Assembly (NCBI GenBank): GCA_015956445.1
Contig: WIUZ02000016.1
Coordinates: forward strand, 620,001-684,000
Length of the DNA stretch: 64,000 nt
Reading direction: 5' to 3'
DNA from: Thelephora terrestris
Taxonomy: Eukaryota > Basidiomycota > Agaricomycetes > Thelephorales > Thelephoraceae
The number at the start of each line of letters is the position of its first letter. Position 1 is the first letter of the stretch. A model generated the notes under the pieces. It was given only the letters and a program-made list of their open reading frames with translations. It was not told the origin of the DNA and searched no databases. Shown one piece after another: positions 1-12,218 of this stretch. Both the position numbers and the translations under genes were made by a program.

Positions 1-805
1 AAGACAGGATACAATAAGACCCCATCTTGTCCTTTTGAAAGATAGCACGGCCAATATGAACGTCGCCTCGTGTACACCAACAGTAAACAAGTGCCCGACA
101 ATAGATGCAACTTGCGATGACCCATTCAGAGTCAGGTCATCGGTCGATAAACGGACAATGAATGAACTCAACCTTACCTACTAAAGCTAAGGCACCCCGC
201 TCAGCGCCATCTCGGTTCCGCGCGGCAAAAAGATACGAGCAAAAGTCGTCTACCGAGCTACTAACACGAAACGGAATGCTAGGGGTCTGTACATGCCACA
301 GTAAAGTATAACGCACCAGGATGGATATGAATTCGTATACAAGACAACATGCGAACAAGCGATGGTCCATGTCCGTCCGTTCACTGTCCCTTGGCTGTCC
401 GTATCCAAAGACTAGTCTGGTCATACAAAACGAGATAGCAAACGTTGAGAGAGGGTGCAAGACAAAAGATGGAAGATCGCAACGTGATCATAAGCAAAAA
501 CCGATAGGCGATAGAAATGTAACAATTCTGGGAGAATTATCAAGGCGGCGGACCGAGAGGGAAACTCACGAGTGGAGTTCATGAAAGAGAAACTAATAAC
601 AAAGCGCATATAAGAGAGGCGGGCCGGCGACCTTGGGAGAGCAAATGGTGATACAAATTTAGGAAAGAAAGATGGTAGCTGGCAGTTAGAGCACGAAAAC
701 TGTGGTCACAGTACAGAAAGATTCTGCCTCCGAAGAATCCAGGATCAACGAGGAGAGAAGGTTGTGGGAGTTGTGGACGTACCGTCGTCGGAGGTTGGAT
801 TAACA
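1..805. other. No gene recognised
   Basis: Only short overlapping open frames are present on both strands, none with a recognisable domain or a convincing splice pattern. The right part probably includes the 3' untranslated region of the YTH gene. Confidence 0.4.
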
Positions 806-3800
806 TCAAAACTGTCCGCTCATGTTCATAAATCCACTGCCCTGACCATGCATACCCGCCGGTCCAGGGCTCGAGTTTCTCATCACACTCTGCATCGCGG
901 CTGGATTGTTGAACTGGTTCGTCATACCCATCCCCATCTGCATCTGTAACATGGGGTTGAACATATTCATACCGAGGCTTCCAAGTCCCGGTGCACCCAT
1001 GTTCATGCCCATACCCATACCGCTCGCTCCCATTTGCTGGGTGGCGAAGGCGAGAGCACTTGGGTTGGACATCGCAAACGGATGCTGTTGGTGACCGTTC
1101 TGGTCAGTCGCCTGGCTGCCTGGTTGCACAGGACTCGATAGGCCTGTGGGCTGTGAAGAAGCATTTTGCACCTGATTCTTTTGCATGGCCTGGAGCTGGA
1201 AGCGAAAAACGTGAGAATGAACCCACGATTGGATGTAACGCCCGAACCTCGTAGAAAGCGAAATCTTGCAATAAGGACGTCCTAGCGGGGTGCGTATGAA
1301 AAATCCGTAACATTTCTTGACCAGCCTCCGGCAGCAGTTCTTGAGTATCTCGAGAGTTGGTGACAGGTTTGCGCTCCTGGGTGTTGCTTGCATCGCAAGC
1401 GTCACTTCACGTCAACGTCAACTAGGATTTACCACGACTTACTTGAGGCGAATGTGACGAAGGCCCGTGTTTGGGATGTCTCTCACAAAGACCCACCTGA
1501 CTTTGAAGACACCCTTCCATTTGTCGGATGCCCACACGGTGCTGCTTCGCGTGTAGTCGACCTGAGTGGAAAGAACCGTCATCAGGGATTCATGTGGTGT
1601 CGGAGCGAGTGGTACTCACCGGCGTTAACATCTCCGCCATCCCACAGAAGTGACCACTGCCAAGCGTCAGGTTTCCATATGATAATGATCGCAGCCGCAT
1701 TTACTGACCTGGCGTTGACACTAAAGAATAGGTAAATAGGTCCCCTCCCGTTTGTTTCCTTAAACGCCTTATCCAATCGCTTGTTGCCGGGATCAGTAGA
1801 GCTCCATATTTCGTACTTCAAGGATTTGTGGACGTCATCTTCCGTGTAGGACTTGATGACGAAGTACCTCGCCTGATGAACTCCAGTCAGTGTGATTTTT
1901 CTGGTAGGCCACAGACACTCACGCAAGGTGGTTTGATGTCGAAATCAACAGGATTGTAGCCCTTCGTAGCCAAAAGGGTCGGAATATCCACAGGAGAGGT
2001 GATCAGGTTTTCAGATCTGATGGGGAATTGGGTTGCAGAAGGGTTCGCATTGGAGTTTACACCCGCGCTCTGATTCTGGCCAAGCTGCCCACCTCCAAGG
2101 ACTACAAAATTATTTTGATTTTGGCCCAGACGAGGAGCCTGTCCTTGATTGCTCAAGAACTGCGGGGGAATCGGGGGAACGTTAGGGATGTCATGGTTTA
2201 CCCCGTTTCCACCTCCATTCCTATAGGATCCGCTAAGGTTAGGGTTCGAAGAGCGCCCAACGATGACCCTCTCTTTCTGCTCCCATTGGCCAGCGCTTGA
2301 GGCGGTTAGCGCACGTTCCCGTTGATTTCCGCCTTGGCCGCGGAACTCAGGGTTCTCCCTCTGCGAGAGCCCGTGCGCAAGAGTCGGCATAGTATACGCC
2401 GAAGCACTAGTGGGGCCTCCAGTGCCTTGGGGAAGTCCCTGTCCACCACGTCCGTCGTTGACATCGGTCACAAGATTGAGTTTCCTGCCGCCGTTCCCTT
2501 GGGTATTGGTCATAGCTGGCGTGGATGCGCCGCTTTGACTCCCTCTCCTCAAGTTCTGCTGGTTGGGCGGGTGGTTGAGGCTGAACCTAGGTGGTGGTGA
2601 CGGTTGGTAAGTGACGGGGGGTTGGTGGGCTTGATTGAGTTCTATGGTGCTCAAAGCACGCTGGACTTCATCCATGGCAGTGTTCTGGTTACTTCCGGGG
2701 GTGATTGATCTGGTAGGAGTCCTCCAGTCATTGTTTCCCGAAGCCCCAGGAGTACCCCAGGGAGAAGATCTACCAAACGTGGGCGGATAGTTTCCTTGGA
2801 CCACGGGAAAATGGGATTCTTCTTCTTGCTCATGACCGTCTTCCTCAGCTCCGGTGGGGCTAGGGCTCTGTCCAGAAGAATACCCTTGAGATTGGTGTGT
2901 TTTGATTGGAGTAGTCTGCAGAGTCCCAGCACGTTTGAGAGCGGTCATCCGTTTCGGGCCAGCGGCGTTGGGGTAGTTTAAGCTTTGATGCCTACGTACG
3001 TTCGCTGCCGGTGGGGGAGAAGGATCGGCGTAATCGAATTGAGAGGCCGACTCCATTGCCTCTTGACTGGAGCCTAGGGAAACCTTTGAGAGTCGTTAGC
3101 GAAGCCGAATATAGTACCATGAAGTGAAAGATCAGGGAAGTGGAAAAAGGGGGAGGGCATCTCAGCCACAGGGTGCAAAGTTCGATCGAAATCTCGGGAA
3201 GACGCCACAAAACTTGGTTTCCTGTCTCCCGTGGGCGGACCCTTGGAATGTGAGTGATAAATGGTCGATAAACCTGACGGTGTTTGGAAGAGTAATCTTA
3301 TTGGAGGACGGAAGGATACTGAGTGGGTGCTTTCCAAGATGGAAAGGGGAAGAACCATGTCGCTTTAGCGGAATAAAGTTGCAGTACTTACTTCATCGTC
3401 ACCTCGGAAGTCATGTATCTCTCGTTCCCAATCTTCCTCCTCGCCTTCATGGCCTGTGATAGCAGAGAGACTATTGAGTGTGCGTGGAGTCAAGGTTCCG
3501 CTTGGTTGAACACGGAGGGCTATCGAAATGGAAAGTGAGATCTTCGGCAGGGCTAATCGGGATATTCATGCAGGAAAAGCAGAAACGTACGGCGTTGAAG
3601 GTGCCTAGTTGGCAGAGAAGTCTGGCGATGAAGGGATGTCGGTTTTTCGCCAACAACGCCCAAGCCGCCGACCCAGTCATCGTCGACAACTTCGTCCTCG
3701 TTGCCATTCCAGACAGGCTGTTCGTCATCAACGAGTTTTGAGCCAGTGCGAGATTTTCTGGAAGAAGAAGAGATTGTGTGATGCCGCCTGATCCCTCCTC

Positions 3801-3861
3801 CTGAGGATTGGGGGGTGGCCGTGCCTGGCTGAGGGGAGACCGTGTTGTTACGTGACTCCAT
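806..3861 (-). CDS. YTH-domain RNA-binding protein (m6A reader), multi-exon
   Basis: The protein has a long low-complexity N-terminal half (Ser/Pro/Gly/Asn-rich) followed by a YTH domain encoded across several exons between about 1,890 and 1,230. Visible YTH landmarks are RYFVIKSYTEDDVHKSLKYE, the cage tryptophan in EIWSST, YLFFSVNAS, then GHFCGMAEM, STVWASDKWKGVFKVRWVF with two further tryptophans, and RDIPNTGLRHIRL. YTH proteins bind N6-methyladenosine in mRNA through an aromatic cage of tryptophans, and control RNA decay or meiotic entry in fungi (Pho92/Mmi1 kin). The C-terminal exon, ending at 806, is Met/Gly/Gln-rich. I chose the start MESRNNTVSP at 3861 because frames connect through a short exon near 3,400-3,460 into MESASQFDY at 3056; that second Met is the alternative start. 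It is divergent from the LIS1 gene. Confidence 0.88.
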
Positions 3862-4133
3862 TGAAGTGTCAAAAACGATGTTTTGAGAGGGGGGAGATGG
3901 TGGAAGAAAGCAAGACACGAGAACAATGGTGGCCGAGGGGATCTAACTCTCGATACACGTGTGGCCAAGGAGACCCACAGGAGTCTGAGACCGAAACGAA
4001 CAACGACGATAACGACAACGACAACGACCGAAGACAAACGGCAATTCACCACAGCCAACGCCGGTTACGACGACGACGACGACTACGACGAAGGCCTAGA
4101 CGACCCCCTCCCCTTCTTTAATTACCACCAGTA
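3862..4133. promoter_or_regulatory. Divergent promoter region, YTH gene / LIS1 gene
   Basis: These 272 bases lie between two outward-facing start codons. They contain a long run rich in ACGAC/GACGAC triplets (about 3,995-4,100). The open frames through it encode only Asp/Arg/Thr-rich low-complexity peptides and are not taken as genes. Confidence 0.5.
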
Positions 4134-5816
4134 ATGTCCCTCCTCTCAGACAGACAGAGAGAAGATCTGTACGCAAAATCACCAATCGTTCGTCTCTTTT
4201 CATCTCTGAACACGCTACTCGCAGTCATAGATCTATCCTCGAATATCTTCATTCCAATGGTTTCGCGGAATCATTTAAATCTCTCTCCTCAGAAACCGGG
4301 ATCAACCACACTCCCGATCCCAAATCCAAATACAACGGCCTGCTGGAGAAAAAATGGACCAGTGTAATTCGTCTGCAGAAGAAGGTATGTCATCCACCTT
4401 TTTTGTGCCCCTTGTCGTGCTTGAATAACGCGGTTGCTCGCAGATCATGGACCTTGAGAATCGCAACGCAAGCCTGCAGGAAGAAGTCTCACTGTCACCC
4501 GCAAAGCGTGCTGCTCTGCAAACAGACTGGGTGCCAAGGGCCCCTGCAGCGTACACGCTGACAGGCCATCGAGACCAAGTTTTACGTGTTGCTTTTCACC
4601 CCTCCTACAATATCATTGCTTCCGCGAGTGACGACTCCACCGTAAAGATCTGGGACTGGGAAACAGGAGAGTTTGAGAGAACTCTCAAAGGCCATACGCG
4701 GTCCGTAAACGACGTCGACTTCGATAGTAAAGGTAACCTCTTAGGCGAGTCTCTCCCGTTGCGTTTTTTCCTGCCCCAGACTTACCACACAATCAAGTCA
4801 CTTGTTCGTCGGATTTATTCATCAAAGTATGGGACACTCAAAACGACTGGAAGAACGTCAAGACGATGGCGGGTCATGACCATACCGTGTCCTCTGCACG
4901 CTTTTTGCCAGGCGATCAATTCATCGTCTCTGCGAGTCGGGACAGGACCATACGAGTATTCGATGTTTCATCAACGTTTGTCGCCCGTCTGGTATTCACG
5001 ACTGCATTCTGAACATTACTGATGGTTAGGCATCTTGTCCGCACTATATCTGGGCATTCAGACTGGGTTAGATATGTCGAGCCCTCCACTGACGGCAAAT
5101 TCCTGGTCAGTGCCTCGAACGATCAGGTTAGTTTCGTACCTTTTTCTCTGTGATTTATGCACTGAAACCTTACAGACGGCGCGCTTGTGGGATTCATTAA
5201 CGGGGGAGATGAAGATGGAATTCCGTGGCCACGATCATATCATCGAGATTGCTGTGTTTGCTCCAGCGGTGGCATATCCTGCGATCAGGGAGCTCGCCGG
5301 CCTTCCTGTGCGTTCCCTTCCCCCAATGATGCTAGGAGACTTATCGATAGTTTCACAGAAAAACGACAGGTCCACCAAGCCCGCCTCTTACATAGCTACC
5401 GCTTCGCGAGACAAAACGATCAAACTGTGGGACTGCCAGACGGGACAGATGCTAAGAAATTTGGTTTGTTTTATCCGTCATTTCACTCTCTCGTCTAAAC
5501 GCACTTTCCTCCATAGGCTGGTCACGATAATTGGGTCAGAGCTCTCGTCTTCCATCCGTCAGGCAAATTCCTTCTCTCTGCTGGTGACGATTATACTATC
5601 CGGGTGTGGGAACTGTCCACAGGTAGATGCATAAAAGTGGTGCAGGCCCATGGACACTTTGTCACGACGTTGACATGGGGACGGCGAGCGATTTCCACCA
5701 CCGATGCAAACGCCAATGGTTCAACTACAACCAACACCGCTGATTCTGCTCCTAAATTTGTAAATGTGGTAGCAACGGGGAGTGTCGACCAGACAATCAA
5801 AATCTGGTTACCATGA
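4134..5816 (+). CDS. PAC1: LIS1/PAC1 nuclear migration protein (LisH + WD40)
   Basis: This is the fungal LIS1 orthologue (NudF/PAC1), which binds the dynein motor and is needed for nuclear migration and spindle positioning. The first exon reads [12 protein letters not shown]; a 56-nt intron (4169-4224) splices in frame to [17 protein letters not shown], the LisH dimerisation motif. Next come [16 protein letters not shown], an intron, and the coiled coil [15 protein letters not shown]40 repeats begin at [16 protein letters not shown] and continue over several short exons ([55 protein letters not shown]), ending [11 protein letters not shown] and a stop. Length and domain order match the family. 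It is divergent from the YTH gene and convergent with the next gene. Confidence 0.95.
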
Positions 5817-6326
5817 TATTTTGGGTGTCGGGTTCCAGTCGTCGCTCTTCTCATTCCTCTGGCTTTCGTTTTGTCATCGTCAATATCTGGATCTCGTTCA
5901 TCGTTCCTTCATGTATGAGTATCCTCCATGTTTAGACCTTTATTTCTCGTTTCCGTGCGCAACCTCATCCTCGCCCTATAAGTACAAGCGTTAAAACCCC
6001 TTCAAACAGGATGAGGGCTGAAGCTGAAGCTGGAAGTCGGTGATCCATAATCTGTGAAGTTGTGTTTATAGCAGTGGTTATCCACAGGCATGCCCTGGCC
6101 TCAGGAGTTCGTGTTTGCCCTTGCGTTACTCTCAGTATACAGTACACACGAACGCTTCCCGCGTACCTGGCCGATCTACTGGTAATGTTGCAAATAGACT
6201 AAATCGGGTCTTGTACTGGAATTGCTATCACTAGGCATATCGACACCTATCCTTTCGCGACGGCAATCGACCACCCAGTCAAAAGAATCGAGGGGGGGGG
6301 GGGAGACTTGAGGAGGGGAAGTCCAC
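5817..6326. other. Convergent intergenic region
   Basis: This lies between the stop codons of LIS1 and the minus-strand gene. It contains a G homopolymer run (about 6,292-6,303) and no supported gene; it probably holds both 3' untranslated regions. Confidence 0.5.
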
Positions 6327-6942
6327 TCATTCAGATGTTTCCTCCTCGTCTTCGTCCAGACTTCCCATATCTCCGGATAACGATTCAGTCTGTTCATCCA
6401 TGTCTTCGATGCTGGCGTCGAGATCTCGCGCGGATTCGTCATTGTCTACTTCTGCGTCGTCTTCTTCAGCTCCTTCTGTTTCGTCAGTCGCATCATCGTC
6501 ACCTCCGGTGTCATCGTCGTCGTCGTCGTCGTCGTCTTCATCTTCGTCCACCTGCAGAGTTACGATGAAAGAGGTTTTGCATTGAAAATGGTTCAATACG
6601 CACATCGTTTTTCTCTTCTTGGTCGGTGAACAACCTGCCGATCGGAACAAGCCAAGCAAATCCCCTTTTTCTGATTTCGTTATTCTGTAAGAAATGGAGA
6701 TGACATGCTGGTACCTCGCAGGGGAGCAAGGAGTTGACGATTTCACTCACCAACCCTTCTACCTCAGCCTCTTCATCGCTGAGGTCGTCCATCTCTCTGG
6801 CGAGATCTCTGACCGCGTTGATCCTGCCATCGGATCTGCCACGAAATGTTGGCGGTTTTGGCTCCCCTCTGCTCGGGACCGGTGGCAAAAGCGCGGGGAA
6901 GTGACCCCCTCTAGGAATAAGAGTAGGAGTGGCGACTGACAT
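6327..6942 (-). CDS. Probable anaphase-promoting complex subunit 15 (Apc15/Mnd2-like)
   Basis: This is a small three-exon gene. Exon 1 starts MSVATPTLIPRGGHFPALL and includes EMDDLSDEEAEVEGLVSE. Exon 2 carries NNEIRKRGFAWLVPIGR and an acidic lead-in; exon 3 is almost entirely acidic (a run of Asp at about 6,517-6,545) and ends DEDEEETSE. The WLVPIGR core followed at once by a long Asp/Glu tail resembles animal APC15, where LVPIG precedes a similar acidic tail. APC15 promotes turnover of the mitotic checkpoint complex on the APC/C. The match rests on this short motif and the overall layout, so another acidic nuclear protein is possible. It is divergent from the Srp40 gene with 163 bases between start codons. 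Confidence 0.55.
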
Positions 6943-7105
6943 CGAGGATCATCACGGTCCCAGCGGTGGCTTTGATCAAAGTGACAAAGTAAGTTAACCG
7001 ATCATCGATCGACTCGTGGGTGCCGGAGGGAAAATTGACCTTCCTCCCTAAGCTCCTTCACCGGTTTTGTCCCCATCGTCACCTGGCGCGGAGAGGGTCG
7101 AGAAT

Positions 7106-8728
7106 ATGTCTCTGGAAACCAGTGACTTGGCGGGTGCGTTTTGTCTCGCGCAATCGATTGAACACGTCATCGACTGAAACTCGGGGACATCCAACAGCTA
7201 CTTATTCTCTCATATATTCGTTCCTGACAGAACGGTCACATTTCAAGGCTGCAGAAGCAGTGAAGAAAGCTGCAAGAGATGTCATCATTATCAAGAATAG
7301 TCAGGGCGGACAGACTCTTCCCATTATTGTGAAGCAGTGGAAGAAGTTTACGGCTGATCAGGGGAAGAAACGGACCTCAATGTACGTATGAGAGCGATCC
7401 ACTTTCCTTGCATTCGGGCTCATAGCCCACTCCCAATAGAATCAAATCTACATGTTCGGAGAGTACTGGTTCTGACACCACTTCTGACTGTATGTTTCTT
7501 GCACGACGTGTTACCCTTTAGTTGACTCACAGGTGCATGCGAAAGGCAGCTTCAGAGGATTCAGAATCGAACTCAGAAGACAGTCCCGGCTCAGGTCAGT
7601 GTTGTGTTCTCCCTTCCAATTATGCCATGTGCTTACTTCACGCTCAGGAACGAACGCTGAACCGGGCTCCCAACTGTCGGGAAACAGCACCCACACCAAA
7701 ACAAAAACGGTCCCATCCCCTCGAAAATCTTCCGACCCAGAGTCAGACGGAGAGTCGGGTTCTGATCCAGACTCCGAATTAGACGGCTCCCTCAGCGATG
7801 AGGTTAAAGAAGTCGCACCGGGTCCAATGAGAAAACTCACCAAGGCCGGGAAGACACCTGCCCGTGCTCCGGTGAAATCAACAGGTGGGTGCCCTGTTCG
7901 GTTTTCAACCACTCATCAACAATTATACCCACAGATTCATCCGACTCAGATTCTGAATCCTCAGAATCCTCGTCCATTGGAGGGAGTGACTCGGAGTCTG
8001 AGGAGGGCGCTCCTACCCCAAAAGATGTGGCCATGGAGGTAGACGGAACCGACTCACTTGTACTTGTGTCCCGTTCGCCGGCGGGTTCAAGTCAAACCCT
8101 CCCCACCCACAAGGCTTCTGACGATAGTGATGGTAACTCCGGGTCCTCGGGGAGTTCGACGTCGTCGGATGATTCTGGCTCTACATCCGGTTCTGATTCC
8201 GACTCCGACGATGTTATCAGCACAGCAAATAAAACGGTGCAAGGAATTGGAAACCCACAAAAGGCGAACCTTGCCAACATGGTTGACACACCTGCGGTCA
8301 GGCCTTCACAAAAAATGGATGGGCCAACTGCCGTTACTAAGAGGCGCCGAGTGGACGACATAGGGACTTCCGTCACCACCTCAATTACCCAGCAGCCCGG
8401 AGCTTCCTATTCCCATCAGAAAGGAAATCCCCGAAAAGTCAATACTCCTTTCTCGAGGATCAAAGTTGACGAGGTCAAGTTCGCAGATGAGAGACTAAAA
8501 GATAACAGATTTGAGTCGCGCAAGGCTGCGGGAAATGACTACGGAGCCAAAGCAAATGCCGATTTGATTGTGACAAAAGGTGCCGGTTTTAGGAAGGAGA
8601 AGAACAAGAAGAAGAGGGGGAGTTATCGGGGCGGAGAGATTACGGTGCGCCAAATTCCTCCGAGACACACGGTCACTAACACCGTGTCTATCTAGATGGA
8701 AAGCCATAGCATCAAGTTTGCCGATTAG
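7106..8728 (+). CDS. SRP40: Nucleolar phosphoprotein Srp40/Nopp140
   Basis: Srp40/Nopp140 is a nucleolar and Cajal-body chaperone of box H/ACA and C/D snoRNPs. I place the start at MSLETSDLA because a 64-nt intron (7134-7197) joins it in frame to ATYSLIYSFL, the family's N-terminal LisH-like segment. The middle consists of Ser/Asp/Glu tracts typical of casein kinase 2 substrates, interleaved with basic, Pro-rich stretches and two further introns. The diagnostic C-terminal SRP40 domain is clear: TPFSRIKVDEVKF, then DNRFESRKAAGNDYGAKAN, KGAGFRKEKNKKKRGSYRGG. A last intron (8645-8695) leads to the exon MESHSIKFAD and a stop, matching the conserved IKF terminus. It is an intact housekeeping gene. 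Confidence 0.92.
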
Positions 8729-9778
8729 GGGCAACTTTCTTGTCACTCTTGACCATATATACCACATCTCGGATAGATGGCATTGCACCTATCGAACACA
8801 AAACACCATCGCCTCATCGTGAAAGGATGGATCGCTGAAAGATCAATTGGGTGTTCCTCATCCTATTACTTCCGGCGAATTGGGAGTCCCCACGAGAATA
8901 TGTAAATTCCGGCGCGTAATCAACCAGGCTCGCTGATGATCACCTGGGTTTTCACTGAGTTTCAATGCCCTCCAGAATGCTCTTAGAGTCTCGCTGCAAT
9001 CCATCTTTCGTCCAAATTCAAAATTACACCTGGATTTTGATGACGATGGGAATCATGCACATCAGGTCGATTTGCGGATTGGTGGGCCGGTCGCCAGTCA
9101 CGTTGCATACTAGGACCCGGAGGATCGCTCTAGCCGCTCGATGTCTGTGGGGAAATCGCAATGCCATTTTCACGTATATCATTCTCAGCGAGTTGGTTTG
9201 CAAATCAGCGAGTGGTCTCTTGTGCAGAGGAACAACAATTGATTAGCCGAGCTTGCGAGGCTCTATGTCTGCGCGGTTTCGAAAAACGTAGATTAAGTAA
9301 GCAAACGTAGTACCTTTTATGGTAATACGCTTTGCTTAGCTAATTTCCGCGAGTCGGCTAAGTTAGCATGGGTTCAAGTACATTGGCAGGACTTTGCGCC
9401 TTTTGCGACCAAAAAATTCCAAGTCTTTACAGCAAAAAAAATTGTATTTAACACGAGTGAATTTCGGAATTGACGAGCTCGGCTCTGCCATGAGGGATAC
9501 CCTCATAAATAACATTTTTTTGGGGAAGTCGTTTTGCAGGTGGAAGAAACGCGGTGCCACATGAAGTGATCGTGGTTTGAGAGTGTCTAGAAGTGCCCCC
9601 TTCTCCCGCTCAGCCATCGAGTAGCGGCTTCGTCCTTTATTTCGACTCTCGGACCGTCCTTGACATTCGACTGGTGTTTCTCCTTATCTTTCCCAGGCAA
9701 CGTTCTCTTTCCTATAAAACCCTTTTCTTCTTCATTCCACTTCATTATTCACCCTCCCCTCACAGCGTTATCCTCGTC
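8729..9778. other. Gene-poor interval
   Basis: No open frame here has recognisable content. The region is moderately AT-rich with scattered short repeats and probably contains the Srp40 3' untranslated region. Confidence 0.4.
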
Positions 9779-10100
9779 ATGCCTAGAAAGCGTCGCATCA
9801 AGTCGGAAGCCACAGGGAAGCCAAATCCAGGCCCGCGGTACGTCTTTGGTTGATTACCCTCCTTTCACCCCTGCCTCGCAACCTGTTCTCATCGATCTCA
9901 ACACCAGCCCTTCCTCTAGCCAGCCCGCTCAGAACTCCCGCCCTTTACCGAATGGTCCCCAGGAGACCGACCGTATTTTGCAGTCCCTCACCGGTTTGAT
10001 CGTACGCACATCCGCGCTGCTTCTGTGGTCGCACGTTGATTCTCTGAATGCATACAGGGTAGCACCGTCACAATCTCTACTAAATTGGTCAGAAGTATGA
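9779..10100 (+). CDS. Possible small or partial gene, basic N-terminus
   Basis: A possible start MPRKRRIKSEATGKPNPGPR is preceded by pyrimidine-rich DNA of the kind seen before other starts here. A likely donor follows it, and the next open frame holds a Pro/Ser-rich stretch (VDYPPFTPASQPVLIDLN, then QETDRILQSLTGLIV). The basic opening resembles MVKRRKNTARKSVGG of the PHD-finger gene at 36.2 kb, which may be chance. I recognise no domain and could not find a convincing 3' half, so this may be a remnant. Confidence 0.25.
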
Positions 10101-10555
10101 ATGGGCCCTAAATTCTACCAGTAGCGAAGGCGACACTACGGGGATGATGTTAAAAGATGTCAAGGAAATTTCCGCTCCTGGAGCCCCCCTCAAGCATTAT
10201 TTCTTCATCGCTTTGACCAATATTGACACATGGGGGTCTGGTCCTTCTATCTCAGAGGCTGTCGGAAAAAAAATACACGTAATTATAATCAATTTTAATC
10301 AAAGAGACCCGTGGAGCCCTGCCAATGGCTCCAATTATAATTGATTGTAATCGAATTATAATCTCAGATTTTTTGCGACAGTGGTCAATGGATGGTAAGC
10401 GGTTACTTTCCACAGGCATTAATATACTCACACAAACATAAATAGCCTCCAAGGCCTCGTTTGATGAGGAGGGATCCACCACCAAACTTGATCGAAGTGG
10501 TCCAGAGTTCAAAGAGTGCAAGCACGAGACTCAAAAGATCGCAAATAGAATCATG
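10101..10555. other. AT-rich interval with inverted TAATC/GATTA motifs
   Basis: Bases 10,276-10,370 contain repeated TTATAATC/TTTTAATC words in both orientations around a GC-richer centre, suggesting a small decayed palindromic element. No gene is supported. Confidence 0.35.
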
Positions 10556-10842
10556 CACTGGGTCCAGGATAGAATAGGTTTCTGGGGATTATTCTAAATA
10601 ATATTCAGAATATAATCAGAATAATAAACATGTCTTATTTTAAACATATTCTAGCCATATCCTAGGATTATTTTATTCAAATCTGATGCCCAGAGCCAAC
10701 TCTACTGAGAGTTCATTTGCATTTGCATATTCCTTGAATGTGGGCAGAATCTGTTTAAAAAATAACACATTTATTATTTTAATTATATTCAGAATATTGT
10801 TTAGAATAATCCCCCAAAACCTATTCTACCCTGGACCCAGTG
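10556..10842. mobile_element. MITE with about 55-bp inverted termini, CACTGGG ends
   Basis: This is a non-autonomous DNA transposon of 287 bp. The left end starts CACTGGGTCCAGG and the right end closes CCTGGACCCAGTG; the arms pair for about 55 bp (AATAGGTTT, GGATTATTCTAAA, AATATTC all recur in reverse). It is flanked by a 3-bp direct repeat ATG (10,553-10,555 and 10,843-10,845). CACT termini plus a 3-bp duplication are the hallmark of the CACTA/EnSpm (CMC) superfamily. The interior is AT-rich with no coding capacity. Confidence 0.78.
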
Positions 10843-10845
10843 ATG

Positions 10846-11786
10846 GGTGTAAGTAAGATCATATAGTTCATGCTACATTCTGAAACCTCCGCAGTCAACT
10901 CCAATCAACGCTCACATTCGTGACGACACCCGTGGTGATCAGAGTGGACTCACCCTGGTAAAGGAAAATCATGCTGTCTCCAGTGCAGAGTGTAAAAAGC
11001 CTGCCACGGATCTTGTCAAGTTCAGCCAATCATTCAAGGTTGGTTCCCAATCACGACCTTTCTTGAGATGAATCAGATTGATTGAACCTCCGATCACAGT
11101 TCAAGAATCCTATTCCTGAAAATTTCCTTCACATCTTGACAAAGATAAGGAGAAACAGAAGCAGATCTCTGATAAGGCAAAACATGGTGTGGTTTCTGAG
11201 ACCGCACGTGCAGTTATCCTGAACACCTCTCCTTCAACCTCTTCAAGGACATAGTGGTTGCCAAACCCTCCACCATTGGTACATCTTGCTTCTGTGGAAA
11301 GGTTTGAAGTTTGACGGTATTCACCCATGACTCCAGCAATAACGTGGTCCTATGGCAGGACAAGGCATTTTTAGCCTTCCCTGTCTATCCCAGAGAATCA
11401 TGAGGAGAGTCTCAAGGTCACTGTGAGTTCACATGAAGCTATTGCAGTCATGTGCTACTTAAGATTAATGCCTAATCCACTCATCTTTGTCTTCATCAAG
11501 GCCAATTTCCAACTCCAGCATGACCTGGGCAGAAATATCCTGAGTGAGGATGTCAGCATGGGTCAACACATTTCCCCCTTGCTACCTGTTTATCCTGACG
11601 GTGCCATAATAAATACTGTATCTGAGAGTGGCACGTCTACAGCCTGGCCACATGAACCTTTCCCTATCACGAATCCACTTCTGGGAACAAAAGATCAGCC
11701 AGGTAGTTAATGAAATTCGTGCCATCAAGACCCATCAAAGCAACCTGAGGGCAGTAAGTGGTTCAGCAGGAAATGAGAGAGTGTCA
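10846..11786. other. Unassigned repeat-like interval
   Basis: Only short frames occur, with no domain recognised. The base composition resembles the LTR-like sequence that follows, so this may be decayed element interior; I cannot support a family. Confidence 0.3.
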
Positions 11787-12120
11787 GGTGATCAGAAGAT
11801 GTCAGGTGATGGGAGCATGATCAAGGCTATGTGTGGGAAACCATCATGTAACTTATCACATGATTTGTTGCACAACCAAACAAGGCCAAAGATAGATGTC
11901 CAAACAGTACCAAATAGTATCATGTGACTTGTTGGATGGGAATATATATAAGGAAAGGTGTCTCAGACCTTTCTCTTTTCCCATCCTCAATCTTCTTTGT
12001 AATCACTATCATTAGTTTCAATATATCAGAGTATACACCATACTCTATTCTCACCCTTCTATTCATTTGATGGGCAAATCAATTGCCTGAAGTGTGAACC
12101 CTCAATACACTCCTAACATC
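11787..12120 (+). mobile_element. LTR-like fossil (possible solo LTR)
   Basis: The stretch opens with TGTCAGGTGA and closes with CTAACA, has a TATATATAA box near 11,943 and a T/C-rich stretch downstream, and is followed by ATTGGTTACAGGTATCAA, which could be a primer-binding-like site. No protein-coding part is attached. Family uncertain; old. Confidence 0.4.
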
Positions 12121-12218
12121 TTCTCATTGGTTACAGGTATCAACCAAGAAAACAAACCCCTCTATCCCCACATCCATCTTCCTCTGCGCCCACATACCAC
12201 CTCCCTATACATCTCCTC

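Noticed and set aside
3852-4134. Asp/Arg/Thr-rich frames upstream of LIS1
   Set aside because: They arise from an ACGAC-rich stretch read in several frames and lie in a divergent promoter.
7533-8379. Additional genes overlapping Srp40 on both strands
   Set aside because: The frames overlap Ser/Asp-rich codon repeats that stay open in several frames; the spliced Srp40 model explains the region.
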